From the NCBI GenBank assembly GCA_034421015.1, contig DAOUKT010000019.1, forward strand, positions 21,468 through 85,467: 64,000 nucleotides of DNA, read 5' to 3'. The position numbers and the translations under genes were made by a program. Positions 34,763 through 44,082 of this stretch are shown piece after piece. Under the pieces are notes generated by a model that worked only from the letters and a program-made list of their open reading frames with translations, did not search any database and was not told where the DNA came from. Source of the DNA: DAOUJW01 sp034421015. Its GTDB lineage: Bacteria > Chloroflexota > Dehalococcoidia > Lucifugimonadales > UBA2985. Each line of letters starts with the position of its first letter. The stretch's first letter is position 1.

Positions 34763-37132
34763 TCATGGTTCCTGCTCCCCCATCGCCATCAGGTAGCCGA
34801 CGCGGGGCTCGGTGAAGATGAACCTGGGGTCGGCGGCATCGTCGCCCAGCTTGCGGCGGAGCTTCCTCACCAGGTCCCGCACCAGCCAGGGCTCGCCGAC
34901 CTTCTCCGGTCCCCAGACCTGCTGGAGCAGCACGGCGTGGGTCAGCGTGCGCGGGGCGTGGACCGAAAGCTCGTAGAGCACGGCGTACTCCGTGGCCGTC
35001 AGCTCCACCGGCTCGCCGTCCACTGTCACCCGGCGCAGGGCGTAGTCGATGCCCAGCCCCCCGGCATTGTAGGGTCCCGAGGGCTCCCCCTGGAAGGGCT
35101 CCAGCCGCTTCCTGAGCGCCGCCCTGATCCTCGCCGCCAGCTCCGTAGGCGAGAAGGGCTTGACCAGGTAGTCGGCCGCCCCCATGTCGAGGGCGCGGGC
35201 GACGGTCTCGTCCTGGCCGTACACCGACAGGAAGATAACCGGCACGTCGGCCTGGTTGCGGATGTCGTTCATCAGCTCGATGCCGTCGCTCCCCGGCAGC
35301 ACCAGGTCCAGCAGGGCGAGGTGGGGCTTCTCCTCCTCCATGAGGCGGGGCACGTCGGCGGGGTCGCCGGTGGCGATGGGCGCATAGCCCGCACGCGTGA
35401 GCACGTCGCGGACGTACCGCAGGTCCTGGGGGTTGTCGTCCACGGCCAGGACGCGGACATTGGACGTGCGCCGCGAGCCGGTGGAGGCGGGATCGGGGGC
35501 CGTAGTCGCGGACTGTTCGACCGCCGGTAGGGTGAACGTGAACCGCGCCCCCAGACCCGGCCCGTCGCTCTCGGCCCAGATGCGGCCCCCGTGGGCCTCC
35601 ACGATGCCCTTGCAGATGGCGAGGCCCAGCCCCGACCCCTCGACGCCGGAGCGGTGGTCGGACCCGGAGGCCCGCGAGAACTTGCGGAAAAGCTCCGGCA
35701 GAAGCTCAGCCGGTATGCCCCGGCCCCGGTCGGAGACGGCGACGGCGACGTGCACCCCGTCCCGCACGGCGGTCAACACGATGGGCGATTCCTCCGGGGA
35801 GTACCCGGCGGCGTTGGAGAGCAGGTTGCCCAGCACCTGGACGATGCGCCCCCTATCGGCCATCACCATCGGCAGGTCCGCCGCCAGCTGTACGTCCAGG
35901 GGGTTCCTCGCGTCTCCGCTGCGGAACAGGCCCCCGGCCTCCTCCACCAGCGGGCGCAGGTCAACGGGCTCGGGGTCGACCGGCAGCGCCCCCGTCTCGA
36001 TGCGGGCCACGTCCAGCAGGTTGCCGATCAGGCCGCGCATGTGCTCGGTCTGGTCCTGGATGATGCGGTGGAACTGGCGCATCTCGGCCGGGTCCAGCCG
36101 GGCCGATTGCGCAGCCAGGGTATCGACGGACCCCTTGACGGACATCAAGGGGGAGCGCAGCTCGTGGCTCACCATGGCCAGGAACTCTGCCCGCAGCCGC
36201 CCCTGCTCCTCGACATCCGTCATGTCCTGCATGGTGACCACCACCGACTCCAACTCCCCCTCGTCGGAGCGAATGGGCGTGGCGTTGAGCAGGACGCTGA
36301 TGCTCCGTCCGTCGGGGACACTCATCACGATCTCCTCGGCCCGCACCGTATCGGTGTCGCCCAGGAGCCGGGCCAGGGGAAACTCCTGTAGGGAGAACTC
36401 GCTCCCGTCGGCGCGGCGTATGGTCATCAACCCCAGCAGGTCCTCCGGCCCCTGGTCAGGATTCCGCAGCCCGTCGATGATCCGTCTGCCCTCCCGGTTG
36501 AAGGACACCGCAGCGCCCCTCCTCATGTCGAAGACGGCCACGCCCACCGGCGAGGTGTCGATGAGGGTCTCAAGGTCCGCCCTGGCCCGCTGCTCCTCCC
36601 GGTGCGTGCGGGCGTTGGCGATGACCAGCGCCGCCTGGGAGGCGAACATCACCAGGGTCTCCTCGTCCTCCTGCGTGAACTCCTCACCGTCCTCCGTGTC
36701 GCCCACGAAGACGTGGCCCACCAGGACGCCCCGGTGGAACATGGGCGCCGCCATGAAGCTGTAGGCTGGCCCCACCGGCGTGGGAGCGGTGAGGCCCAGG
36801 CCCCCGAGGTGCTCCACCAGGTCGGTCAGGCGCAGGGGCTCGGAGATGCCGGTCAGGGCCTGGAAGATGCGCAAGCCGTCCGGCATGAGCCAGAGCTGCT
36901 CCGACTCGTCGCCGCTCAGCCCGGAGGACAGGAAGTCCTCGAACGCGCCGCCGTCGCCGAGTAGGGTCATCACCCCGTGGCGTGCGCCGGTCAGGGAGCG
37001 GGCCGAGTCCAGCGCCCCCTGGAGCACCTGGTCGAAGTCCAGGCTCTCGTTGATGCGGAGGCTGGCCTCGCTCAGGCGCGTCAGACGCTCCTGAAGCGCC
37101 TCGAAGTCTCGGTCCCGCTGGTCTGCATTCAT
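34763..37132 (-). CDS. Soluble histidine kinase fused to its own OmpR-type response regulator
   Basis: This 789-aa signalling protein has, in order: GAF domain (about 10-190), PAS domain (about 205-310), HisKA with MVSHELRSPL (phospho-His about 322), HATPase with NLLSNAAGYSP, DRGRGIP and GSGLGLAICKG, receiver domain (about 545-665) with DLVLPG phospho-Asp near 606 and the conserved KPFSP, and an OmpR-type winged helix (about 690-785). There is no membrane segment, so it is cytosolic and probably senses a small molecule or redox state via GAF or PAS. Normally kinase and DNA-binding regulator are separate; here phosphotransfer could occur within one chain and act directly on promoters. AGGAGG lies 9 nt before the ATG. 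Confidence 0.93.
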   Translation of the reverse strand: MNADQRDRDFEALQERLTRLSEASLRINESLDFDQVLQGALDSARSLTGARHGVMTLLGDGGAFEDFLSSGLSGDESEQLWLMPDGLRIFQALTGISEPLRLTDLVEHLGGLGLTAPTPVGPAYSFMAAPMFHRGVLVGHVFVGDTEDGEEFTQEDEETLVMFASQAALVIANARTHREEQRARADLETLIDTSPVGVAVFDMRRGAAVSFNREGRRIIDGLRNPDQGPEDLLGLMTIRRADGSEFSLQEFPLARLLGDTDTVRAEEIVMSVPDGRSISVLLNATPIRSDEGELESVVVTMQDMTDVEEQGRLRAEFLAMVSHELRSPLMSVKGSVDTLAAQSARLDPAEMRQFHRIIQDQTEHMRGLIGNLLDVARIETGALPVDPEPVDLRPLVEEAGGLFRSGDARNPLDVQLAADLPMVMADRGRIVQVLGNLLSNAAGYSPEESPIVLTAVRDGVHVAVAVSDRGRGIPAELLPELFRKFSRASGSDHRSGVEGSGLGLAICKGIVEAHGGRIWAESDGPGLGARFTFTLPAVEQSATTAPDPASTGSRRTSNVRVLAVDDNPQDLRYVRDVLTRAGYAPIATGDPADVPRLMEEEKPHLALLDLVLPGSDGIELMNDIRNQADVPVIFLSVYGQDETVARALDMGAADYLVKPFSPTELAARIRAALRKRLEPFQGEPSGPYNAGGLGIDYALRRVTVDGEPVELTATEYAVLYELSVHAPRTLTHAVLLQQVWGPEKVGEPWLVRDLVRKLRRKLGDDAADPRFIFTEPRVGYLMAMGEQEP

Positions 37133-37167
37133 CGAATCTTACCTCCTGGGTTGGGGGTGACGGCGCC

Positions 37168-37285
37168 GTTTCCGGCCCCCGGACGCCCTGGGAACCTTCA
37201 CAGAAGTATATACCAAAAACCACAAAAGAAGAAATAAAAACCACGTGGAAGCCATAGGCGGTCTGGTACGATGGCTTACTGGGTT
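37168..37285. repeat. Dispersed intergenic repeat, copy 1
   Basis: About 118 bp, from GTTTCCGG to CTGGGTT, recur at 43331-43446 in the same orientation with roughly 80 percent identity by eye. A conserved AGAAGTATATACC, A-rich blocks and the palindrome CCACGTGG are shared. TACC and GGTA near the ends could pair. It lies between the divergent kinase and the first array gene (37510). The rest of the gap, to 37509, shows no gene. Confidence 0.75.
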
Positions 37286-37509
37286 CCTCGGAACTCAGCC
37301 CAGTAATCGTGCTCGAAGAGGTGCGTAGTCTGCTGTAATGAGACTTCATATCAAATAGAGGCACAGCTGGGAGGTGTTGAGGCAGGGCAAAGGGGCTACG
37401 GAATGGGTCCTGCCTCTGCCCTGAGTGTTGATACTGCATGTCAAAGAAGAGTTGAAACGGACGGCAACACAACGAAAAGAAGAGCGCGTACAGGAGGAAT
37501 TCAGAGCCA

Positions 37510-39201
37510 ATGATAGACACCATTAGGAACACACCCAATCGCTTCAAGATCTCCGCGGCGGTCCTGGCCATGGCAGCCTTGGCCATCACCGTGCTGGCGG
37601 TGACCCTCGCCACCGGCCCGGTCTGGGCCGGGGTAGTCGGCACCGTCCCCGATCCCTGCGGACCGGGGCAGGACCCGGCCAACTTCCCCAATGACCCGGC
37701 TGAAGTGGTCAGCAGCGGCCACTACGCCATCTTCGACGCCTACTGGCTGCAGGCCGACCTGGGCGACGATGCCAAAAGGACCGGCACCCTGAACAACAAC
37801 CTCTGCCCGCCCGCGGCGAAGCATACCGAAAAGACCGTTGGCAAGAAAAAGGAAAAGGTGGAAGAAACCACCCTCTCCCCCACCAACATCGACCTCCGCA
37901 CTACCGTCATCCAAGTGGACAACACCCACTTGAAGGACGTGGTGGCCACCGACGCGGCGGCCGGCGATGACAAGCTCTCGCTGGCCAAGTACACGGAGGT
38001 CCGCGAGGCTCTGGGTCTTGGAACGACCGATGAGCCTCTGCCGGTGCCCGCCGGGACCCAAGTCTATTGGCTGCGATTGGAAGACGACTCCCTCGGCACC
38101 GATCCCTCGACCTTGGTCATGGGCTTCTCCACTGGCCTGCTGGACGGGAATTACTGGGATAATCCCGACGGCGGACCAGATTTCGAGTACGAGCTGGAGG
38201 CAGTGCGGTACCACGGCCCGAATGCCGCCAAGCTGCCCCATGTGCTTGCCTACGAGGAACCCGCGAACCGGAACGATAATGGCACGGCAATAGCCGTGTG
38301 GGACGGCCTCAACACCGACGTCAACACGATGGCTCTGGACGTCGGGGAATACGAGCACCTGGAATGGGTCTTCACCCAGCCGGGAACCTATATCCTTGAG
38401 GTCCACCTCAAGGGCCATGTCCGCCAGAGTAAGCCCGCTGACGCTGGCAGCGATTGGAAGAAGCTCACCGACGAGAAGACGGTAAGCAGCGGGGTGAAGA
38501 GATACAGCTTCCAAGTGGGGCCTCTCACCGTGAACGACAGCCCCACATTCGGGGTGGAGCGGTCGGTGAATGAAAACTCCGCCGCCGGGACCAAGGTTGG
38601 CGATCCCATAAAGGTGTTCACCAGCGACACCGACACGCTGAGCTACTCCCTCACGGGTGCGGGGGCCGACAAATTCAAGGTCGCCAGCGTATCCGGCGGG
38701 GCCCAGATCACCGTGGCCAACGGCGCAGTCCTCAACAAGGATTCCCAGCGCAATTACCACCTGCGCCTGAGCGTCAGCGACGGCAAGGACCACGAGAACA
38801 ACGCGGAAGAATATCCCGCCGTTGACGACGCCATTGTCGTCCAAATCCATCTGGTCGCGCCGCGTATCGCCGTGCATCTGCCCGATGCGGACCCGCGAGT
38901 CGGAGACACGGTGCCCATTCGCGCCTCCGTGCTCAATGCGGAGGGATTTGTCTCCGGCTCCGCAACCTGGAACATCCAGTACTTGGACAGCTACGGAACG
39001 GTGGCTCGAACGGAGTCCATGACGTCCAAGGCCAACGGCGATGCGGAGTACCAGATGCACGGCAACAGCGCTACTTTGCATCCTGGCACCCATCGCTACC
39101 GGTTGGTGTGTCAATACCAATACCACGGCGCCAACGGGCGCATCTCCTACCGGGACCTCGAAGCCGAATTTAGCATCAACTGGCTTCCCGCCTCCGGGTA
39201 G
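37510..39201 (+). CDS. Secreted surface-anchored-type protein with cadherin-like domain
   Basis: This 563-aa protein has a signal peptide of about 40 residues (hydrophobic core AVLAMAALAITVLAV, cleavage near VWAG). Residues about 60-340 resemble the choice-of-anchor M/actinobacterial surface-anchored domain: SSGHYAIFDAYW near 68 and EHLEWVFTQPGTYILEVHL near 285. A cadherin-type domain follows (about 355-450) with VNENSAAGT and LSYSLTG. The last 110 residues form an Ig-like fold. AGGAGG lies 12 nt before the ATG. It is the first gene of the array and ends in PASG rather than the GG(V/I/L) tail seen later. It is probably exported; ligand and anchor are unknown. Confidence 0.85.
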   Translation: MIDTIRNTPNRFKISAAVLAMAALAITVLAVTLATGPVWAGVVGTVPDPCGPGQDPANFPNDPAEVVSSGHYAIFDAYWLQADLGDDAKRTGTLNNNLCPPAAKHTEKTVGKKKEKVEETTLSPTNIDLRTTVIQVDNTHLKDVVATDAAAGDDKLSLAKYTEVREALGLGTTDEPLPVPAGTQVYWLRLEDDSLGTDPSTLVMGFSTGLLDGNYWDNPDGGPDFEYELEAVRYHGPNAAKLPHVLAYEEPANRNDNGTAIAVWDGLNTDVNTMALDVGEYEHLEWVFTQPGTYILEVHLKGHVRQSKPADAGSDWKKLTDEKTVSSGVKRYSFQVGPLTVNDSPTFGVERSVNENSAAGTKVGDPIKVFTSDTDTLSYSLTGAGADKFKVASVSGGAQITVANGAVLNKDSQRNYHLRLSVSDGKDHENNAEEYPAVDDAIVVQIHLVAPRIAVHLPDADPRVGDTVPIRASVLNAEGFVSGSATWNIQYLDSYGTVARTESMTSKANGDAEYQMHGNSATLHPGTHRYRLVCQYQYHGANGRISYRDLEAEFSINWLPASG

Positions 39202-39230
39202 TTCTCTCTCCCGATAAGAGGAGAACGAGA

Positions 39231-39263
39231 GGGGCTGGCGCGTCAAGCCGGCGCGCCAGCCCC
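39231..39263. terminator. Perfect 12-bp hairpin after the first array gene
   Basis: GGGGCTGGCGCG (39231-39242) and CGCGCCAGCCCC (39252-39263) enclose a 9-nt loop. There is no T-run, so it may stabilise the 3' end or end transcription with a factor. Confidence 0.55.
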
Positions 39264-39298
39264 CATACGGCCCCATAACCTGCACCGCCATTCTCGCC

Positions 39299-42200
39299 AT
39301 GCGCAATATTTTTTCTTACATACGTCCATCTAGGATCGTCCTCGCTATCGCAGCGCTCTTGGCCCTGTCGCTGCCGGCGCTGCTGGCTCCCAACACAGCC
39401 GTAGGGCAGAGTGCATCGGAGAACTTCATACCCCCCAAGCCCATAGACCTTGCTGTCGAATTGGTGCCCGATGCCTCGATAGACTGGGGCTTAGATGTGA
39501 CAAATAACTCTGATGTAGCGATTTCTGACGTGAAGGTGAGAATTGACACCGGCACCCAACGGGTGAAGCTGTACCCTAACACCCGGATCCGATTCCAAAG
39601 ATCGAGGTCCGCCCCCCCCGAGGGTTGGAATTTCGTTGGCGGAGTATTGACTATTCCGACGATATTACCCGGCAAAGTAGTGGGTTTCTACATCGCCCAT
39701 CATCCCGCCACTAGAGCTGGTGAATTTTTCCCGATTCGCGTCTCAATCATCTCGCCAAAAGAGACGCCGGGATTTGAATACAACAATCGTGCCGAAGTCT
39801 GGTCAGTTGCAACGGTGAGTAGTCTGGAGCCCTTTGAGTTCACTTCCGTGCGCATGGAGGCCAGCGTGGATGACCTGCGTCCGTCTCTGAACGGGCGAGC
39901 CGTCTTCGAGGTTGCTGCACAAAATGGAGTGCTTAGAGGAGCTGGAGGAACGAGTCGCGAATTAAAAAAGGGCGTGCAGGTGAAGATCACCCTTACGCCG
40001 GGGCTGTCCTTCGCATCGAGCATGCCTAGCACCACGGTTTCGGGGAATACCGCAATCTGGCGCGTCGGAGACCTGCCCGCGACCGGAACTACGATCAGAA
40101 CCTTGAGCGTACCCGTGAACCTGAGCGGGAGCGCCCCCTTGGAGAGGCGATGCCTGACTGCGGAGGTGTACCAAGTCACACCGCCCGACCCCGAGGATCG
40201 GAAATACGACGACGTCGCAACGGTGTGCTTGGGAGATGGGCCGCTGGAGCTGCTCGGAGCCTGGCCTAGACTTGACGACGATTGGGGGCTACCGCTGATC
40301 AGCTTCTTCCCCTGCATCGACGTCACCGCCTACCCCTGCAACGCGGACGATACGCTGGAGCTTGTCGCCGAAGTGAACCTCGACGACCCTTACCCGGCGA
40401 CGAAACAGAGACGAACTGACGAAGCTGTCGATTTCGAATTGCCCGGCCTAGACTATATGTTCCTTCAGCCGGAATCGGTGATCATCCATGTCGATGATCG
40501 CCTGGGACGTGACGTGAGAGAGGGGAGCGCAATATGGTCTACCGAAGACCTGATGAAATTGCAAGACAGCCAGGGCAGGCTCGCCGGCAATCTCGTCGGC
40601 GTTTGGGATGTCCGGGGAGACGTAACGGTAACCGCGCCGGGCGGCGGAGACGCGCCGGGCCGCTGGGTGATGGCGCAAGACCTTGGCGAATCCGATTTGA
40701 CGGACGTTCTGGATGCCCCGGATAGCTCGAAAGTTACTGGTATAGCGTTTGATACGTCAGACAGCGATCATGATGATTTGGTGTACGACACCGCTATACA
40801 GTTCTGGGCCCTAGGCACCTACGTGGCATTGTACGAAATAACGGGCACCTTTTCCGGCACCACCTACACCGACAGCGGCACCTACATCTTCCACGTGGGC
40901 CCGGTGGCGGAACTGGAGGTGCGGGACGCCGGGGCCAACCCGGAGGTCGCAAGCGGGAAGCGGGCCTACACCATTGAGGCGGTGAACAACGGTCCGGACG
41001 CCGTCTCCAACGCCGTGGTGACGCTTGCCGACGTACCCGAGGGGGTTAGGGTCGCCGCCAGCCAGGGCGACTACTACGAAGCCTTCTGCGGCGAAAATGG
41101 CCTCTGCGAGGGCGTCTGGACCATCGGCGAACTGGCGGCCCCGGAAACAGCCTCCGTGTCGGGCCAGAGCACGTCGGCGACCCTGGCCATCATCACCAAC
41201 GGAGACCCGATTACCGCCACCATCGAGAGCGCCCGTGACTACACGGTCTGCATCGACGACGAGGCCAAGGATGTGGCCGCGTCCACTGAGTCCGCCTGCG
41301 AGGCCGGTGGCAACAGCTGGCACAGCGCGGAATACTACGACTACACCACCTCGGACTGCTTCGACAACGCCGGCGAGAAGGTGGATGTGTCCAGCCGGTC
41401 GGACTGCGAAGCCACCACCGGCAACACCTGGTACAGCAACGACACGGATGTACGGATTGCCTCCCAGCCGGGCACCGGCCAAGGCCACCCCGATGTGCCC
41501 CAATCCCTGAGGGTCGACAAGTTCGGCCCCCTCGCCCTGCTGCGCTGGCAGGCGCCGGAGAGTGGGCAAGTGAACGGCCTTGACGTGACCCACTACCAGG
41601 TGGAGCGGAACGGGGTGATGCTGGCGGAGGCCGTGGGGGGAACCATGTACGTGGACCTGCACGGAGGCGCCGTCAACCAGTCCTACCGGGTGCGGGCGGT
41701 GAACGTCTTTGGAGTCCCCGGGCCGTGGTCCCTGCCCGCCGGGGCCGGCGGGACGCTGGAGCAGCCGGAGGAGCTGGGCGCGCCCACGGGCCTGACCGCC
41801 ACGCCGGGCTCGGGCGTGGGCCGTATCGACCTGAGCTGGTTCGCTCCCTCGGAGGAGCAGGGGCTGCGCTACCGCATCGAGCATGCCACCGACGGGGCCG
41901 GTCCCTGGCGGACGCTGGTCGGCAGCCAGAGCGGCACCACCTACTCCCACACCGGCCTGTTCTCAGGGACCACCCACTACTACCGCGTGGCGGCGCTGAA
42001 GGGCAGCGTCACCAGCCCGTGGGCCAACGTCCAGGCCACCACGGAGGGACTGGAGACCCACGCGCCTGGCTGGCCCATGAACCTGCGGTTCACCAGCGTG
42101 GACCGCACCGCAGTGACCCTCGCCTGGGACCCGCCGGTGGACGACGGCGGCAGCCCGGTGACGGGCTACGAGTACCGGGTGTTCGGCCCCTGCGCGTCGG

Positions 42201-42835
42201 GCGCCGACGCCGTGTGCGACGTGGTGGCTCCCACCCGCGTGGGCGGGACGACGACCACACGGAGGATCACCGGGCTGAACCGGGAGGGGACCTACGAGTT
42301 CTCGGTGCGCGCCCTGAACGCCGTTGGCGCCGGTGACTGGTCGCAGCCGATCACCAAGGACGTCGGACCCGAGACCGCCGGCGGCGGGCGGGTCGTCCTG
42401 AGTCCCACCCGGCTGACGGTGACCGAGGGCGGCGAGGCCACCTACCGGGTGAAGCTGAGCCGCGCGCCGACCATGCCGCTGTGGGTGACGATGCACTGGG
42501 ATGGGAGCGGGGTCGACAACCTGGGCGGCGAGCTGCCGTTCCAGCAGTTCAAGATACTGCTGCCCAGCGGCTACGACACCTCCGGCCTGCCGGAGTGGTG
42601 CGGCGGCGTCCGCCTGGACTGGAACGAAGCCTACGCCTGGAACGTGGGCGTGCCCATCACCGTGACGGCCGCGGAGGACGAAGACTCGGATAGCGAGTCG
42701 CTGACCATCCTCCACAGCCTCGATACGGTGACGCACGACTGCCTGGGCATGTCGGAAGAAGACTGGCAGCCGGACCCGGTGTACGACGGGATGCACGGCA
42801 TCGCCCTCCAGGTCACCGAGCGGGATAACGACTAG
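39299..42835 (+). CDS. Large secreted protein with DUF11-type, FN3 and Calx-beta-like modules
   Basis: This 1178-aa protein has a signal peptide (core VLAIAALLALSLPALL, cleavage near AVGQ, about 37). Two DUF11-like repeats are visible: NNSDVAISDVKVRI near 65 and VNNGPDAVSNAVVTL near 562. A duplicated Cys motif follows (about 645-715), with CEAGGNSW and CEATTGNTW. Then come three fibronectin III domains (about 738-830, 835-920, 925-1020) with typical W and YRV/YRI strands, and a C-terminal Calx-beta-like part beginning LTVTEGGEATYRVKL. It probably works as an extracellular adhesin or scaffold. The ATG has no obvious ribosome binding site. It ends TERDND. Confidence 0.87.
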   Translation: MRNIFSYIRPSRIVLAIAALLALSLPALLAPNTAVGQSASENFIPPKPIDLAVELVPDASIDWGLDVTNNSDVAISDVKVRIDTGTQRVKLYPNTRIRFQRSRSAPPEGWNFVGGVLTIPTILPGKVVGFYIAHHPATRAGEFFPIRVSIISPKETPGFEYNNRAEVWSVATVSSLEPFEFTSVRMEASVDDLRPSLNGRAVFEVAAQNGVLRGAGGTSRELKKGVQVKITLTPGLSFASSMPSTTVSGNTAIWRVGDLPATGTTIRTLSVPVNLSGSAPLERRCLTAEVYQVTPPDPEDRKYDDVATVCLGDGPLELLGAWPRLDDDWGLPLISFFPCIDVTAYPCNADDTLELVAEVNLDDPYPATKQRRTDEAVDFELPGLDYMFLQPESVIIHVDDRLGRDVREGSAIWSTEDLMKLQDSQGRLAGNLVGVWDVRGDVTVTAPGGGDAPGRWVMAQDLGESDLTDVLDAPDSSKVTGIAFDTSDSDHDDLVYDTAIQFWALGTYVALYEITGTFSGTTYTDSGTYIFHVGPVAELEVRDAGANPEVASGKRAYTIEAVNNGPDAVSNAVVTLADVPEGVRVAASQGDYYEAFCGENGLCEGVWTIGELAAPETASVSGQSTSATLAIITNGDPITATIESARDYTVCIDDEAKDVAASTESACEAGGNSWHSAEYYDYTTSDCFDNAGEKVDVSSRSDCEATTGNTWYSNDTDVRIASQPGTGQGHPDVPQSLRVDKFGPLALLRWQAPESGQVNGLDVTHYQVERNGVMLAEAVGGTMYVDLHGGAVNQSYRVRAVNVFGVPGPWSLPAGAGGTLEQPEELGAPTGLTATPGSGVGRIDLSWFAPSEEQGLRYRIEHATDGAGPWRTLVGSQSGTTYSHTGLFSGTTHYYRVAALKGSVTSPWANVQATTEGLETHAPGWPMNLRFTSVDRTAVTLAWDPPVDDGGSPVTGYEYRVFGPCASGADAVCDVVAPTRVGGTTTTRRITGLNREGTYEFSVRALNAVGAGDWSQPITKDVGPETAGGGRVVLSPTRLTVTEGGEATYRVKLSRAPTMPLWVTMHWDGSGVDNLGGELPFQQFKILLPSGYDTSGLPEWCGGVRLDWNEAYAWNVGVPITVTAAEDEDSDSESLTILHSLDTVTHDCLGMSEEDWQPDPVYDGMHGIALQVTERDND

Positions 42836-42851
42836 AAGGAGAGGGGAACCC

Positions 42852-43217
42852 TTGATAAGAACCTTACTCCTAGTGGCCACGCTCTCTCTCATCTTTCTTT
42901 TTCCAACCGCACTCGCCGCATCGGAGACCACCAAGCCGGGCAAGGTCACCAGCCTGATGGTAATGCCATACGGTAGCGAATCCATCTACGCTGCCTGGGG
43001 TGAGCCCGACTCCGGCGGGGAACCCACGAAGTACCTCGTGCAGGCCAGGAACGTAGACGGCGGCGCTATTCACCGGCAGTGGGTTGACGGCGACACCTTT
43101 GGGCGCCTGTTCAAGAACCTTGACGCCGGGGAAACCTACAATGTCCGGGTCAGGGCAGCAAATTCGGCGGGGCGTGGGCCGGTGTGTGTGGAAAGAGTCA
43201 CGCTTCCAACGAGGTGA
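42852..43217 (+). CDS. Secreted single fibronectin III domain protein
   Basis: This 121-aa protein starts at TTG 42852 with GGAGAGGGG about 6 nt upstream. A signal peptide (LLLVATLSLIFLFPTALA) is followed by one FN3 domain, with SIYAAWGEPDSGGEP, YLVQARNVDGG and YNVRVRAANSAGRGP. The domain matches the FN3 of the next two array proteins, so they are paralogues. It is 16 nt behind the large upstream gene and probably in the same operon. It ends TLPTR. Confidence 0.85.
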   Translation: MIRTLLLVATLSLIFLFPTALAASETTKPGKVTSLMVMPYGSESIYAAWGEPDSGGEPTKYLVQARNVDGGAIHRQWVDGDTFGRLFKNLDAGETYNVRVRAANSAGRGPVCVERVTLPTR

Positions 43218-43330
43218 CGGTGAGCCCGGCTTCGTAGAGCAGCCGTAGCAGCGGCTCCAGGCCATATGCATCTATGCGGGCGTCCGGCTGCGGCTGGGCG
43301 CCCGCCTTTGATTTCCCGTGTAGGCACCAC

Positions 43331-43446
43331 GTTTCCGGCCCCGGACGCACTGGGGGGTCTTCACAGAAGTATATACCAAAAGCCATAAAAGAAGGAACAA
43401 AAGCCACGTGGAAGCCATAGGTCGTCGGGTATAGTTTTTGCTGGGT
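43331..43446. repeat. Dispersed intergenic repeat, copy 2
   Basis: This is the second copy of the element at 37168-37285, about 80 bp before the ATG at 43527. Differences between the copies are mainly transitions. On the minus strand both could encode a peptide with YGFHV and FGIYFCE, but the substitutions fall at first and second codon positions, so the repeat is not conserved as coding sequence. Outer TATACC and GGTATA words could base-pair. Confidence 0.75.
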
Positions 43447-43526
43447 CTGTGCGTCCCCGTCCTGAGGGGGACGCCGCTGGCCGCCGCCCGAACCGAAAAA
43501 GAACGTAGCTGAAGAGGAGGCACGGC

Positions 43527-44015
43527 ATGACGAGAGCCTTGCATTCACCCCGATTCCTTCTGCTCGCCGCCGCCCTGGTGGCGCTGGCGATCCTCGTGGT
43601 GGGCCACGGCTCCCAGTCCGTTTCCGCCCAGGCCGTCGAGGTTCCCGGCCCCGTGACCGCCCTGTCACTGTCGTCCACAGAGACCAGCGTGACGGCGCGG
43701 TGGCAGGCCCCGGAGAGCGGGGGAGACCCCAGCCGGTACATCGTGCACGTGCGGCCGGAGGGCGGCGATTCCGGCAGCGGCAAGACCAAGACGCCCAAGG
43801 CCAAGAGGACCTCCGTGACCTTCGACAACCTGGAGCCCGGCGTCACCTACAAGGTGTGGGTGCGGGCCAAGAATGAGGCCGGCAAGGGAGAGCGTGTCCA
43901 CGCCCAAATCACCCTCCCCGAGGACGACTCTCCGCCGCAATCCTCGGACCGGCCTGTTGGAGTGGCCCACTGCCGGGACTATTACTCCGATGTCTACTGC
44001 GATTCATTCAGGTAG
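43527..44015 (+). CDS. Secreted fibronectin III protein with Cys-containing tail
   Basis: This 162-aa protein begins at an ATG with GAGGAGG 7 nt upstream. A signal peptide (LLAAALVALAILVVG, cleavage near VSAQ) precedes one FN3 domain (about 45-130) with SVTARWQAPESGGDP, a Lys/Thr-rich insert (KTKTPKAKRT) and YKVWVRAKNEAGKG. A tail with two Cys (VAHCRDYYSDVYC) follows and could form a disulphide. It is a paralogue of the FN3 domains in the proteins at 42852 and 44217. Confidence 0.87.
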   Translation: MTRALHSPRFLLLAAALVALAILVVGHGSQSVSAQAVEVPGPVTALSLSSTETSVTARWQAPESGGDPSRYIVHVRPEGGDSGSGKTKTPKAKRTSVTFDNLEPGVTYKVWVRAKNEAGKGERVHAQITLPEDDSPPQSSDRPVGVAHCRDYYSDVYCDSFR

Positions 44016-44082
44016 GAGTTACAACGGCCCGTGCGTCTCCGCTCCGAGAGGGCAAACGCACGAGCCGACCGACAAAAGAGGC

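Noticed and set aside
37176..37260. Minus-strand peptide with YGFHV and FGIYFCE, also encoded in the second repeat copy at 43331
   Set aside because: Differences between copies fall at first and second codon positions rather than third, so coding conservation is not supported; the repeat is treated as non-coding.
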